From assembly GCA_005406025.1 (NCBI GenBank), contig BGZK01001431.1, positions 89,613 to 153,612 of the forward strand: a stretch of DNA of 64,000 nt, written 5' to 3'. The translations under genes and the position numbers were made by a program. Below, piece by piece: positions 23,545-34,615 of this stretch. Numbering within the stretch: the stretch's first letter is position 1; each line of letters begins with the position of its first letter. Below the pieces are notes generated by a model. It was not told where the DNA came from. It searched no databases and saw nothing but the letters and a program-made list of their open reading frames with translations. Source of the stretch: Eumeta japonica. Lineage: Eukaryota > Arthropoda > Insecta > Lepidoptera > Psychidae.

Positions 23545-24310
23545 TTTAGGGTTCTGAGTGAAAATGGTAAAAACGGAACCTTTATACTTTATCATGTCCG
23601 TCCGTCCATTTGTTCGCATGTATGTGACAGGCATTTTATTCAAAAACTACAATACGAGTATTGATGAAATTTAAAGTGTAGGTGTTTTGTATAAACCGCT
23701 ATTAATTTTCGTAGTTAAATAATAAAAATAATTATTTCTAGAGGAGCACTCCATACATGTTAAAGAAGTTGAAAAAAAAATTTTACAGCGAATATCAACG
23801 TGTGGTACATATTTCGATAGTTCTTTTGAAAACTTTTTAAGGTTTCTAAGCAATTTTTCTGATTACGTGAATAATTTTGGAAATAATCGCTCCGAAAGTT
23901 GCAGAAATTGTGTCCGCGTCCTTTATTTTTTAAACTGTATTTCCGAATAATATAATAATAATAACCAAGGTACTGCTCAATAAATTCCTTCAACAAAAAT
24001 TATTTTGAACATGATGGAATATAGTCTTTTTAAGTTATTGCCAAAAAACTCCGCTTCTCAACAAAACCACGTGAATGCTATGAAGATTCGCTCTTTTGCT
24101 GATGCACTTTTGTTTACACTAGTTTTAAAGTCGGCATACCAATCTGTTTTTCTAGTTATAGGCGACTAAAGTGCTTATAACTATCGTATTTTCTGAAGGA
24201 AGTGTAGCAAAGTGTAGCAAAATACTTTGTTTTGTCTGTAGTGCATTTCGTTCTAATCATGGCTTCGGAACCCTTTAATGAGCGTGGTCCGACTTGCTCT
24301 TGGCTAGTCT
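23545..24310 (+). repeat. Repeat B, copy 1
   Basis: The copy opens with AGGGTTCTGAGTGAAAATGG and AACGGAACC (23547-23580). It continues with ATCATGTCCGTCCGTCC (23592-23608) and ACTCCATACATGT (23747-23759). It ends GGCTTCGGAACCC, then GGTCCGACTTGCTCTTGGCT (24261-24305). The direct partner is at 32025-32580. From memory this is a common lepidopteran repeat bounded by GTTCCG/CGGAAC. The minus-strand frames here (23671-23996) are shadows of AT-rich repeat. Confidence 0.75.
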
Positions 24311-24314
24311 TTTT

Positions 24315-24925
24315 TATTTTAAGGCTGTTATTCTGGTTCTCTAGTAATTATTGTTCAAGTTAATAAGACCTATTATTTGATTATAAGAACTTAATCATAG
24401 TTTTATTAAAAATTTTGATCACCCAAAAAGTAATGGTTACTAATCCATTTAAATCGTTGTATATATTAAATGGTCATTGAAAATGAAATATGATTAAAGT
24501 AACATATACATGATTTTCGAAATAGCATTCAGTGACACCCCATTTGTCATAGTTTGCCGATTTTTTTTTCGCAATATGCCTTTTGAATTTTTATTACTGT
24601 TATGTCTTTAATGACACTTAGAAGATGAAGACAAATCCATTGATTACGTCAATGGTACCTTTCTTCGCGTCGTAAAGTCGGGTAAAACAAATCAAATTGC
24701 CACAGTAGTTAGATTTACAAATGCAAAAACAAGGCACACAGGCCTAGTTATTAGCATTATGATATAGATTAGTATATATTACTATATTATTTATTTTATA
24801 ATTTAAAAATAAAAAGAATGAAAGGTGGAATGGTTATATACTGGTACTGACTTAAGAATGTACGAAACAAAGTCCTTAGCATTGTCTTCTTATTTTGTGT
24901 GTACAGAATTTCTGTTTGGTACAGT
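24315..24925. other. AT-rich spacer
   Basis: No supported feature. Overlapping frames at 24796-25046 are probably chance or part of the LINE tail that follows. Confidence 0.4.
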
Positions 24926-24929
24926 ATCA

Positions 24930-25198
24930 GTACTAATTTTAAGTTTTCAGGGCTCAGCTGAAAATCAGCGCTGCGGCTCAAACTACAGCACTTCGTTGAG
25001 CCGATCACATTTTTGGTCTTATGTTATTTTTTTTAAAATTCGTTAATGTTATATGTCTTAGTTAAGTTAATTTTAAGATATTATACTTAACTTACTTTTT
25101 GTTTTTTTTAAGGGCTGAATAAAGGATTATTCTCATTATCATTGTCATTGTTATTGGCATTATCCTTGTCATTGTCATCGCCATCGCCATCGCCATAT
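24930..25198 (+). repeat. LINE 3' end with AATAAAGG-ATTATTCTC and CATTGT microsatellite
   Basis: The segment GCTGAAAATCAGCGCTGCGG (24957-24976) is followed by an AT-rich stretch, then GGGCTGAATAAAGGATTATT (25112-25131). A run of degenerate CATTGT/CATTAT/CATCGC hexamers runs to 25198. A 3' untranslated region ending in a short tandem repeat is typical of several LINE clades, and I recall this form from lepidopteran LINEs. The coding part is absent (5'-truncated). Confidence 0.65.
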
Positions 25199-25199
25199 A

Positions 25200-25606
25200 G
25201 ATAAATGTTTAGTTTTTTTTTTGTGTTACATAGTTTCGGCGGGAATTCTTACAATATTGCAGTTCATTTTTTGATAGGAATTTACGAAAACGGATTCCGC
25301 AGAGGGGCAATATTAATGTTTTTAATTTACATAACAGTTTTTCTTTTCTTTTCTGTTTTCATTATACTTGTATGGATACTTGGATAAAGGCTGCGCGGGT
25401 GGGTAATAATATTATTTGATTTCCTTTGCAAAAAATATTTTTTATAGTGATTAAATGTTTATGCGGGTTGCACATTTATTTTTTGTGTTTCGGTGGAAAA
25501 TGTTATAGCTGATTTGCAAGAGTTTATTTTTAATTTTCTACATGAGTTTATGTTTTATTCATTTTCTTTCGGTATGCGTTCAGAATATAATATAATATGG
25601 CTTATT
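25200..25606. other. T-rich spacer
   Basis: A 60-codon hydrophobic frame (25205-25387) is produced by T-rich sequence and is not supported. It might hold the remnant of an LTR of the following BEL/Pao element, but I cannot define one. Confidence 0.35.
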
Positions 25607-25608
25607 AA

Positions 25609-26505
25609 AAACATTTAGAGGTTTTTAAAGCCAAAGCGGCGTGGTTTGAGAGTGCTGCGGGTTTTACAAATTCTGAAAATAAATATAGATTACGGGCACG
25701 CTACGATGATTTTCCGGAGTATCAAACCCAGTCTATAGAAGCGTACGAAGTATTTTTGGAGATTTTGGATGATTCCAAGCCTAAGCATGAGGCGGTTCTG
25801 ACCAAAGTTGATGCGGACTTTCTCCGAATTTTCGAATCAGCACATTCGATTAAATTGGCATTCGACAACTTAGGATGCGGAAAGGAATTATAACGTACGG
25901 TGGAGCCGGGTTCAAGCTTGGCCAACTATGACGACGCAGGGTGCTTAATTTCGCGCTTGCCGAGATTAAGCCTGACTTAATAAACGGGCGAGATCAGAAC
26001 TAGCTGTCGTTCATTATTACGTTTGATAGCTTAGTCCATTCACGAACTGACCTCACAGCAGGTCAAAACTTTGCATATTTGCCCGTCCTGCCTCTCAGTG
26101 AAACCGAGAGGTTTGGTGCAGCATTTAAATATCAGCGATGACTTTTACTCATTTGCAAGGGATTTACTAGAGCGTTGCTACGAGTATCAGAACTCTCGTC
26201 GGTTAACGGGCTCTTTTATTTCGGAGATCTTAAATTTACTAAACGTTGCGGAAGCAAGGTCAAGGTTGGGGATGGACTCCCTCGACCCTATCCTGATGGC
26301 TACCAAGTTATTGAAGAGATTAGGATTTCCGGTTGGAGAGTCGTATCTCGTAGTCGTATCTGGTCCTACAGACTCTTCCACATAGCGAGAGGTAAACTTC
26401 CCATCGAGTTGAAAACGCGGTTTAAGCAGCGACCCTCGAGTGCTGTCAACTTCGATCAGCTCGTGAAATTTCTTAAAGAGAAATTTCGGCTCCTAGACAA
26501 CATTC
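25609..26505 (+). pseudogene. BEL/Pao gag, broken (N-terminal and central part)
   Basis: An open frame from 25609 to the stop at 25891 reads FKAKAAWFESAAGFTN, RLRARYDDFPEYQTQSIEAY and HEAVLTKVDADFL, compatible with the coiled N-terminal gag region. After frame changes, LPVLPLSETERFGAAF (about 26081-26128), ALLRVSELSSVNGLF and finally ARGKLPIELKTRF (about 26388-26427) and NFDQLVKFLKEKF (26449-26487) follow. The last two are characteristic of BEL/Pao gag just before the zinc knuckles. Gag would form the retroelement particle. Multiple frameshifts make it non-functional. Frames at 25722-25925 and 26187-26381 on the minus strand are shadows. Confidence 0.75.
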
Positions 26506-26514
26506 CACGGGATG

Positions 26515-26668
26515 TACGAGAATCAAGGGGTATTGAGGGTTGTTGGGAGACGCCCGACCAGCGGTCGGGTGACAGTGGTCGCAGGATTGGAACTCCTCCA
26601 CCATCACTGTGACGGGAATCGAACCTAAAGCCACGTCCAGTTCATGCGGCTGAGCGGGACCAGAGATG
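26515..26668 (-). repeat. tRNA-like/SINE-like insertion inside the BEL/Pao relic
   Basis: Read on the minus strand, TCCCGCTCAGCCGCATGAAC and then AGGTTCGATTCCCG (T-arm/B-box like, on the plus strand CGGGAATCGAACCT at 26613-26626) resemble a tRNA-derived head. CCCGACCAGCGGTCGGG (26552-26568) forms a hairpin next to it. It sits exactly where gag similarity is interrupted between the KFLKEKF motif and the zinc knuckles. That suggests a SINE that landed in the element. Confidence 0.4.
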
Positions 26669-26734
26669 GTGAATTAACCTCATGCTGGTGGTTTTACAAC
26701 GAAAATCCCAATAAGCGAAAGGCGTTTGTAAGAT

Positions 26735-27145
26735 GACACGGATTGTGTTACACCCATCTCAAGAGAAATTATACGTGGGAATGTGATATGGTGCGGCTAT
26801 GCAAGTTCTGCGACAGGACTTCGCACTACTTCTTCCTACGTTCTAATGCGCCTTTATTCAGACGGAAAGAGCACGCGACGGACCTTTTTAGGCAGCTCAC
26901 TGCACCGGCGCATCCCACGGTTGGGAGTGCCGGTAACACCCGTACGAGGAACTACTTCCCTCGGAGCGGAGTACCTGGTAATCGGCGAGTGGGCTCAAAG
27001 TCATCCAGACTTCGTAACTCGAATTTTGAATGCTGGAATCAGGGACCAGCTTAACAGTGCACAATTAAGACCCCCAGGGGTTACATATTCCCCCCTCCCA
27101 GAACTCCTCTCCACGATGGTCACCTCTACGAAATTAGGCTGAGGT
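26735..27145 (+). pseudogene. BEL/Pao gag zinc-knuckle and following region, broken
   Basis: LCYTHLKRNYTWEC and MVRLCKFCDRTSHYFFLR (about 26742-26835) resemble the two cysteine/histidine knuckles of BEL/Pao gag (CxxC...HxxxxC, then CxFCxxxxH), with His in place of the second Cys. Downstream, an alternative frame runs to 27142 with VPVTPVRGTTSLGAEYLV and AQSHPDFVTRILNAG. This may be the protease region, but no DSG-type active site is preserved. Two overlapping frames (26743-27054 and 26783-27142) compete, which shows a frameshift. Confidence 0.6.
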
Positions 27146-27585
27146 GCGCGGACCACCTCCAGCGTGGGAGGTGCATACGGTTATAAATACAGCGTTATTA
27201 CTGCTTTCAGCAGTAATAATGCTGCGGAATTTATCGGGTTAATCCTATTAATTTATTACTGGTTATTTAGGTTTAACATTTTTTATTGATTCTTATAGAT
27301 ATGGCAGTGCGGGTTTTAATTAAGACAAATTTATAATGGTCATAGGGTAGTTGTTGCGGTATTTCCAATCTTATTTCAAATTTAAACGTAAATTTAGTAA
27401 TCATGCATCATCATCTGAAAAACTGACTTGAGGATGCTAATACTCCAATAGTACTAACTTCAGTGGGTTTTTTTGGATAATAATGGTGCGACGCGTGATA
27501 CAAAGTATCCTATTGTGTTGCATTCTATATTGGCGATTAAAACTTAAAACCTCCCAACCCATGATGGGAGATTTGCCAAAGGATT
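27146..27585. other. BEL/Pao interior without visible reverse transcriptase
   Basis: About 440 bp link the gag/protease remnant and the integrase remnant. In an intact element this interval would hold reverse transcriptase and RNase H, well over 2 kb. I find no YxDD-like block, so an internal deletion is inferred. Confidence 0.5.
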
Positions 27586-27589
27586 AGGC

Positions 27590-28154
27590 CACAAACATTC
27601 GAATCAGGGCATACTCTGGATATTCTATCCACCTTCGTGTCCGAATTGGGGCGGATTATTGAAAGCAGCAGCAAAATCTGCCAAAACACTCTACGGTGGG
27701 TGATTGGGGAGCTTAGCTCACCTCTGAAGTGCTCTCCATCGTTTTTTGTAAATTTGAGGCGGTATTAAACTCGCGGTCTTTATATCCTCTTACAAATGAC
27801 CCCAATGACATAGGAATGTTGATTCCTTGTCAATTTTTAAGCAGCCAGACACTAAATGCGGTTTCGCAATAACCATATTGTAATATGCCAATCTCATTGT
27901 TATCGCGGTTTCAGCGATTGCAGCAGAATGTGCAAAATATTTGTAAGCGGTTTCAGTTTGAATATTTACACACTTTGCAACAGCGGTCTATTTGGACAGA
28001 CTTAGCGGGATCTCCTCAAGTTGGAGACTTAGTTTTAATTAATCAGGACAATGTTCCTCCCCTTCAGTGGCAACACGGGCGGATTTCAAAATTATACCCT
28101 GGACGGGATGATGTTGTGTGTGTAGTAGATGTGCGGACACTTACTAGCATTTGA
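27590..28154 (+). pseudogene. BEL/Pao integrase C-terminal part, broken
   Basis: One frame gives WIFYPPSCPNWGGLLKAAAK (about 27620-27680), the end of the integrase core. Another gives KFEAVLNSRSLYPLTNDPND (about 27750-27810) and TLNAVSQ. A third, open at 27885-28154, gives LLSRFQRLQQNVQNI, FEYLHTLQQRS, VGDLVLINQDNVPPLQWQHG, RISKLYPGRDDVVCVVDVRT and then a stop. VGDLV.I...N.PP..W..GRI is the signature C-terminal domain of BEL/Pao integrases (DUF5641-like), so the family call is firm. At least two frame changes inactivate it. The 3' flank to about 28440 may include the old LTR side, but I cannot delimit it. Confidence 0.9.
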
Positions 28155-28159
28155 CATGG

Positions 28160-30105
28160 GGCGATTACCAGCCTTGCACGTCTATCAATACAGTAAGCGG
28201 TAACCTGCTTAGGTCGGGGGAATTTTTACGCCATTTTATCTCCTTTAATATCATAGTTTGTTTCTCATAGACAAAATACAATTGATAGATGCGGGGGCGG
28301 GTGGAAAATGAGCGAGAGACGTCAGACAGACTGCTTGCGGGCAGATCGTTTGTACTTCGCTCACGCGCAGACGAGTAAAAACGGAAAATGTGGGCCAGGT
28401 GGTTCGAGACAGTTACATTGAAAAACAATCCAAAAACTAGACATCAGAGATGCAGCGTCGGCGAAACCTAGGTGAACTCCCGAACTAACAATTCCTCAGG
28501 GCTGTCCCGGCGTGTACATAAGAAAACACCCATTTAAATATGATGAATATTTGCAGTAGGAGGTATTAGATTCAGGTTTTCGTAATTGTAGCGATTTTTG
28601 CTACGTGTATGCAACCGAATGTGAATATTTGTCATATTTACATGGATTATTTTTTACATTATCCTGTTTTCAGTGCATTTTAACGAAGTGAGATATATAA
28701 AATTTTCAAAATTATTTATTTATTTTCAACAACAACATCAAATCAATGTAATCCTTAACAAATGCATTTTTATGTTTGTTAAGAGTCATGTTTGTTTACA
28801 CACTTCCTGCCTATAGAGAGGTACGCATTATTTAACAGCTGCTGCGTTTAGGTGTTTTGTGTCATCTACATATTCATGACCACGGTTTATCCTCTACTAC
28901 GAACAGGGCCTGACCTAGGCCCTGATTTCTACCCGAGCCAGATTCCGCACTTGTATCGGATTTCGATCCAAATCTCGAACCTGAATAACAATACGATACT
29001 TACTAGATTTCCATTTGAATCTAGATTTTATTTAACAATTTTTTTTATTGTATAATTGATACACTGAAGAATGTAATTGAGTCAGCTCATGGAAGGTATT
29101 TTTGTATATTGGTTAGATGTGATCTTGCGTTTTTTCGTAAATGGACAAAATTACCTTATTTTTTAAACTAACTTATTAATTGTTATTGTTTATTTGAAAG
29201 TAAAAAAAATACAGCCATAAATTTTGACAGTTATTGTGGACGTATTAGCGTCATCACTGCAAGATACCGAACAAGATTTTAAAACATGATAGAATAAATT
29301 CTATAACTAATTCATATCAAATGTACTTTTTCTATTTCAATATCGTTTCAGTCTAAATTTGAAAATTGAAAATTCAGAAATGAGGTACTTAAGAAATACG
29401 TATTTATTTTTATACGAGTCTATATCCACCTTTCGAGGTCAGGGTGTCAATTCAATCCGGCGTCGGAACCAAGGCAACTAATGATGTTCTCGAGACAATT
29501 CTCGTTCGAGCGAAACTCGAACAGGAAAAATCCTGAAGCCTCGACGGGACGTTCGGAGCGGTCCGAACCTTTCCTTGGTTTATTTGTAGACTCTTCACTA
29601 TAGCTAATAATCGGACTTACGAGCGTTTAGCAAATATAAAAAAAAAACTGATTACTACTAGAAAGGGACGATTTTCGACAGTAACATGTGAACGAATTAC
29701 TGTGAGCGAGTTGTTTTCACGTTCGTTGTCGGGGCGAATTCAAAACGTACATATGGAAAAAATTATACGAATGCCGTATCTATTTAACTGTTCGTGGTGT
29801 CACCGTCGGTTACTGATGGACTGGAATGTGTGTCACTTGGCTCTCGATTGATTGTCCTTTATTTCGTCACTGCTCCTCGTCAACATGTCGCGTAAATTTA
29901 TTGTCTATTTAGATGTCGATTTTGGTGAACTCGACTTAATTCCGACAAGCCCTTTTCCCGACAAGACCCCAAAATATTTTTTGGCCATTTTTCGCGTCCT
30001 ATTTAAAATTATACAATGTTTATTTAAATATGAGCGTACCTATTGACTTCATATATCCTTTCGTTAAAAAAATAAATTGAGCCAAAGTCACAAATCCTAA
30101 TCAAC
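28160..30105. other. Post-element flank and intergenic DNA
   Basis: 28280-28500 is GC-richer and may be the remaining 3' part of the BEL/Pao element. 28910-29035 has a short TCGGATTTCGATCC-like array resembling the repeat F tract without a head. 29430-29600 is a GC-richer patch with a 7-bp hairpin (GTTCGAG/CTCGAAC, 29504-29522). Nothing coding is supported. Confidence 0.4.
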
Positions 30106-30109
30106 AACG

Positions 30110-30900
30110 GTATATCTATATAAATAAAAGTCTGAAAAACGGTTGACACTTAAAGCCATCCCTAAAACTCCCCGCTGTGATATTTGTCGATTTGTTTTTG
30201 AGCTCCTTAAATATCAAAATATACTTGCCTATAAGCTTTTGAAATTTTTTTAATGTATAAGTTTAAAAATCCGAACTACGGCTGACCTTTTAGGCCTCTC
30301 CTGAAACTTCGTGCTATTTCCAAGCCCAAAATGCTTAAACATATTGAGACCAGTAAATTATAGTACTTTTTTGAGCTCTCCTAGCTTAAAAACAAAGTTA
30401 TAGTACGTTTTGAGCACTTAGAATTCAAAAATCTCTATTCCTCTTAAAAAATTTTAAGAATGCGAATTTGATTCAAAACAGAATATTAGAATCTTTTTAA
30501 AGGAAAAATTTTTCTTCATTTTTTATTTTTGTAATCTCTTGAACAAATTGTTCGATTTTGACTGAACTAGCGACAATCAACGCAGGTTTATGAGTTTTAT
30601 AAAAGAAATTAGAACATGCGTTTAATTAAGTACAAAATTTCGAAGTATTTTGAAAAAACCACTTTTTGCGATTTCACGATATCTCGCGAACAAATCAACC
30701 GACTTAGACCGGTTCGGCGGCGATTGACGTGGTTTTTTAATGTTAAGAGCTAATTAGTTTTTAGAATCGATCGGTATAGTCGTTTAAAAGTTATTCCAAA
30801 AAACCATATTAAAAGATTTTTAAACCAAATCAATAAGGTCCCGATTTGCGAAAATTTTCAACTTTCTTAGCGGGAAGTTAAAAATGAAATGCTGTTCGTT
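30110..30900 (-). repeat. Repeat E, copy 2 (inverted)
   Basis: This is the reverse-strand partner of 17040-18300. The minus strand shows AATAACTTTTAAACGACTA, GATCGATTCTAAAAACTAA, GTTCGCGAGATATCGTG and GAGAGCTCAAAA in the same order as in copy 1. It is strongly diverged and non-coding. Confidence 0.55.
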
Positions 30901-31169
30901 GGTAGGCGCATCGCTTGAACGCGGCTGTATCGACTTGGCTAATTTATTTTTTTAGTATCTGTAATATGTAATCTGAATATGATTATTAAAAATGATAAAA
31001 AAAATGGAAAAGTTGCCCGGAATATTCAATAATTCGGGGAAATATAAAATATTTTTTAAGGCAATTTCGTGCAGATATTCACGACCATTATCTACGATTC
31101 GAAGGGTGGATATATAACACGTAATTCTTTTTTTACTTCGTTTGTTATAGGCCTAGAAATCGGGACAAT

Positions 31170-31478
31170 GAGACAATTGATTGTCACCGACTTCGTTCAA
31201 ATCGGAAGTGCGAGTGGTAGCGGAATTTGAAGTGAGACAGAGAGCAGAATTGAGAACAGAATCAAGATAAAAATAGAAATGGGGAACGTATTTGAAATTG
31301 AGAACAGGACAGGTTGAAAACGAATTAGCATTGAGAAATGTAATTGTGACCGGATCGGAATCGAAAGCGAGACCAGGATGAAGATTGACATCGAAGATGA
31401 AAGAATTCATTATATGTTCGTGCTGCTGGAACTGCGAGCATTGACTATATGGGCAAGCCGCCCACAAGAAAGCTAGTA
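31170..31478 (-). repeat. Repeat F, copy 2
   Basis: The minus strand starts TACTAGCTTTCTTGTGGGCG (31458-31477), then GGCTTGCCCATATA, TATAATGAATTCTTTCATC (31397-31415), and then the degenerate TCGATTCC-type tract to about 31195. The order and the TATA-GAATTTCTTCAT-like spacer match copy 4 at 61371-61800. Two chance Ile/Leu/Ser-rich frames (31153-31491, 31197-31391) arise from the tract. Confidence 0.75.
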
Positions 31479-31863
31479 TTAAAATAAACATTTATAAAGT
31501 GGCATATACGTTCGATTTGATTATCATTATAATGTGTGGATTTTGTAAACTTTACAAAATGAGTCAACAATACGTAGACTAATTGAATTCACTTTATTGT
31601 TTGATATGGTCGTAGTCAAAACATAAAAAATCATTGTATTTTGTATATTATTTTTAATTTTTGCAATAATATTGTTAATAATTTAAGATAGTATTTCAAA
31701 ATAGAACTCAAGAAAATAAATACAACACTATGGATTATCGATTAACTAAGTCACTAAAGTGCCTAAATTCTAGTCAACCATTTAAATTCCAATAACTCCT
31801 ATACGATAAATCACAATCACCTATTTTACCTAGTTGAGGAGATGCCCTAAATAAATCACAATA

Positions 31864-31945
31864 AGCCAGCCACCTAGTCGGGTCGTTGCTTAATCATGCG
31901 GCCAATAGTGGATTTAGGTTCAACGCCGCTGGCCCCCGGGCCTAG
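31864..31945 (+). repeat. tRNA-like (SINE head?) sequence
   Basis: AGTCGGGTCGTTGC and, about 35 bases later, AGGTTCAACGCCG have the spacing and look of an A box and a B box. No acceptor stem is evident, so a tRNA-derived SINE remnant is more likely than a tRNA gene. Confidence 0.35.
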
Positions 31946-32024
31946 GGAGCTAAAGTTTGCGGGGTGTCAAAATATTTTTTGTACGTAATGTGTAGTTTAT
32001 ATACAAGAATTTATAATATGGAAT

Positions 32025-32580
32025 TTTGGGTTCCTTAGCATAAATGGCAGAAAAGGAACCCTTATAGTTTCGTCATGTCCGTCCGTCCGTATGTCACAGG
32101 TATTTTACTCAAAAACTGCGAGATTTATATTGATAAAATTTGAAGTGTGAATTTTATATAAGCCGCTACTTAGTTTGGTGTTTAAAAACAAAAATAAATA
32201 TTTCTGAGGAGGGGGAGGGGGACTCCATACATGTAACAGACGCCGAAATTTTTTTTTAGCAAAAATCAGTGTCGCATATATTTCGATAGCCCTTTTTAAA
32301 ATACTTTAAAGTCTCTAAGCAATTTTATCAATCAAGTTAATATTTTAGAGAAATAATTGCTCTGAAAATAGCATAGATTCTGTATCCCTTTTTACTTTTA
32401 TGCCGAAGTCCAAAAAACATGAAAAAAAAATACAAAGGTAACGCTTAATAAGTACTATCAATTAAAATTATTCTCAATATCGTCTGATATACCGTTTTTG
32501 AGTTATTACTGAGAAACTGCACTTTTTAACAAAAGGACGTAAGTGTTGTGAATATACACTTTTTGTTGGTGCATTATACT
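32025..32580 (+). repeat. Repeat B, copy 2
   Basis: The copy follows 23545-24115 in order: TTGGGTTCCTTAGCATAAAT, AAAGGAACCCTTA, TCATGTCCGTCCGTCC (32072-32087), GACTCCATACATGTAACAG (32220-32238), ATATATTTCGATAG and TTAAAGTCTCTAAGCAATTT. It stops before the CGGAACCC 3' end present in copy 1, so it is 3'-truncated or decayed there. Confidence 0.75.
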
Positions 32581-32584
32581 TCAC

Positions 32585-34612
32585 ATCATATTTTTACATT
32601 TTGATATTGTAGTGTTTTGTGATTTAAAATTTAATACATAATTATGAATTTAGGTAAACAAATTAAAATATGTAATGCATTACAGTAAAATCGTTTAAAA
32701 GTAGTATAATTAATATAAACCTTATATAAAAGATTGTCATATATTTATTTGTCAAAACCTATCATTTACCTTTTCAAACCGATAAAAGAATATTAGTATA
32801 CACATAATTATCCAAAATTTCAAAATACAAAACTAATACAAAATTTCATCTGTATTAATAAAGTTTAATAATAATCTAAATTAATAAAGTATATTTTATA
32901 TAAAAAAGAGGGAAGTATAGCGAAGAGCTTAATGCTACTTAAATCTGTTACTAAATATAATAAATTTACTCACCGATTCAATCATTAATATTCTGTAGTT
33001 CATTCATTTTCTATTTTTAGTAAATAAAATAAAATTCCAAAACTGGTATCATAAAATAAAATAGTCATGACGATCCTCTTAAAACAAGGCTGTGGTTGTA
33101 AGGTATGTTTCATAACAAAGTAATGAAATGGTTTTATTTCCTTTTGTTTTCAAATATATATGCATATATATTTCATAATCTCATAAATTTCAGGCAGTGA
33201 GTTTCAAGTAAAATTTACAAGCCTGCCGGTTCAAGTCAAATTGCCTTAGAACTTTCAAAATTATTCTAAATTTATAGCTCGTGGAAACAAAGAAAAGGAA
33301 GGCTCATTACGAATGATTATACCAGATGTGCATAGCACACGTAATATTTAGTAATGCGTTATTACTTTTTAAATATAATCAGCAGAAATAAAGTATACTT
33401 ATCGATGGGGCTAACATATTCGAAACACATTCAAATATTCAACAAAACCGTGTGTGTGTGTACTTATCTACGTATGGAAGAAGTTAAGCTTCATTGAGAA
33501 TAACAAAAAAAAAACTCCATAAATTTGGTCTCGCGTGTCAATATACTACGTATGTGAAAACAAGTGTACAAAACTAATTAATTTTCTATATATTTGTATA
33601 CAGCATCAATTAATATATCAAAGATAATTGGAGTAAACTATTTGATAATTAATAATGTCATAATAATAATTTATATTTTATTATGTAAACAAATAAAAAT
33701 AATAAATACCGACATTTAACCTCTAATCTATGAATGTACTTAAAAAAAGTCTATAATGTAAAAAAAAAGTTTATCACTAGTATTCACAATAAGTTCTTAA
33801 TAAAAATCATTCATTATCGTATATAATTCAAACAGATACAGACATCTGTTTTTATATATAAATATTTTTTATTGGTACTAATATGGGACACGTGTTGTAA
33901 ATTCAAAAATATTTGAAAATGTTCTTAAAACTACCTCGAATATAATTATCAATTTCCACGCGCACGTAAACATACGTGGTTCTTACTTTTGCTTTGTTGG
34001 TAGCCCTTTATGCAAAATCTGAGAGGCATTTACCAACCCACTTCGTGTTGTCGACTTAGATATCAGTGTAAGCGCGCACCGGAAAAAATCACACACATTT
34101 TTCCTTAACGCACCAAAGAAGTATAAATTCAAAAATACGTTCTAATACATGATGACACAAATAAGCGAATTACGACGCAAAATACTTTAAATATATATTG
34201 TATTTGTTTAATATGAATAATTTTTGTAATGTAGATATATTATTATCCCAATTCAAGTATAGAGGCAGTCGCACACCGCCACATGTGATCAGTGTCGTTA
34301 ACTGAAGTATGAACAACACGTCTCAGGCAGTGTAGCACGCCTACGTCAACAGGTATGCTGAGCGCCCTAAAGCTTCTTCTATAAGAAAGCACAGAAGCGA
34401 ATGCTCATACCCCTAAGGGTTACAATCCCACTTAATTTCCAGTGTCCACTTAGAAAATCACAGAGTAAAAGCTTTATGAAATATTTTTTTTTAATTACTC
34501 TTCCATTGGCATGATTTTTGTTCTATTTTTACTTCACTCTCTAAAAGTCGTCCATATAAGATAGGTATAATTGTAAAATGGAAATAAATTAAGTTTTACT
34601 TAATGTAAACAA
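32585..34612. other. AT-rich stretch, nothing recognised
   Basis: Very AT-rich to about 33950. 33960-34440 has more balanced composition and may be unique sequence. No supported gene. Confidence 0.45.
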
Positions 34613-34615
34613 AAC

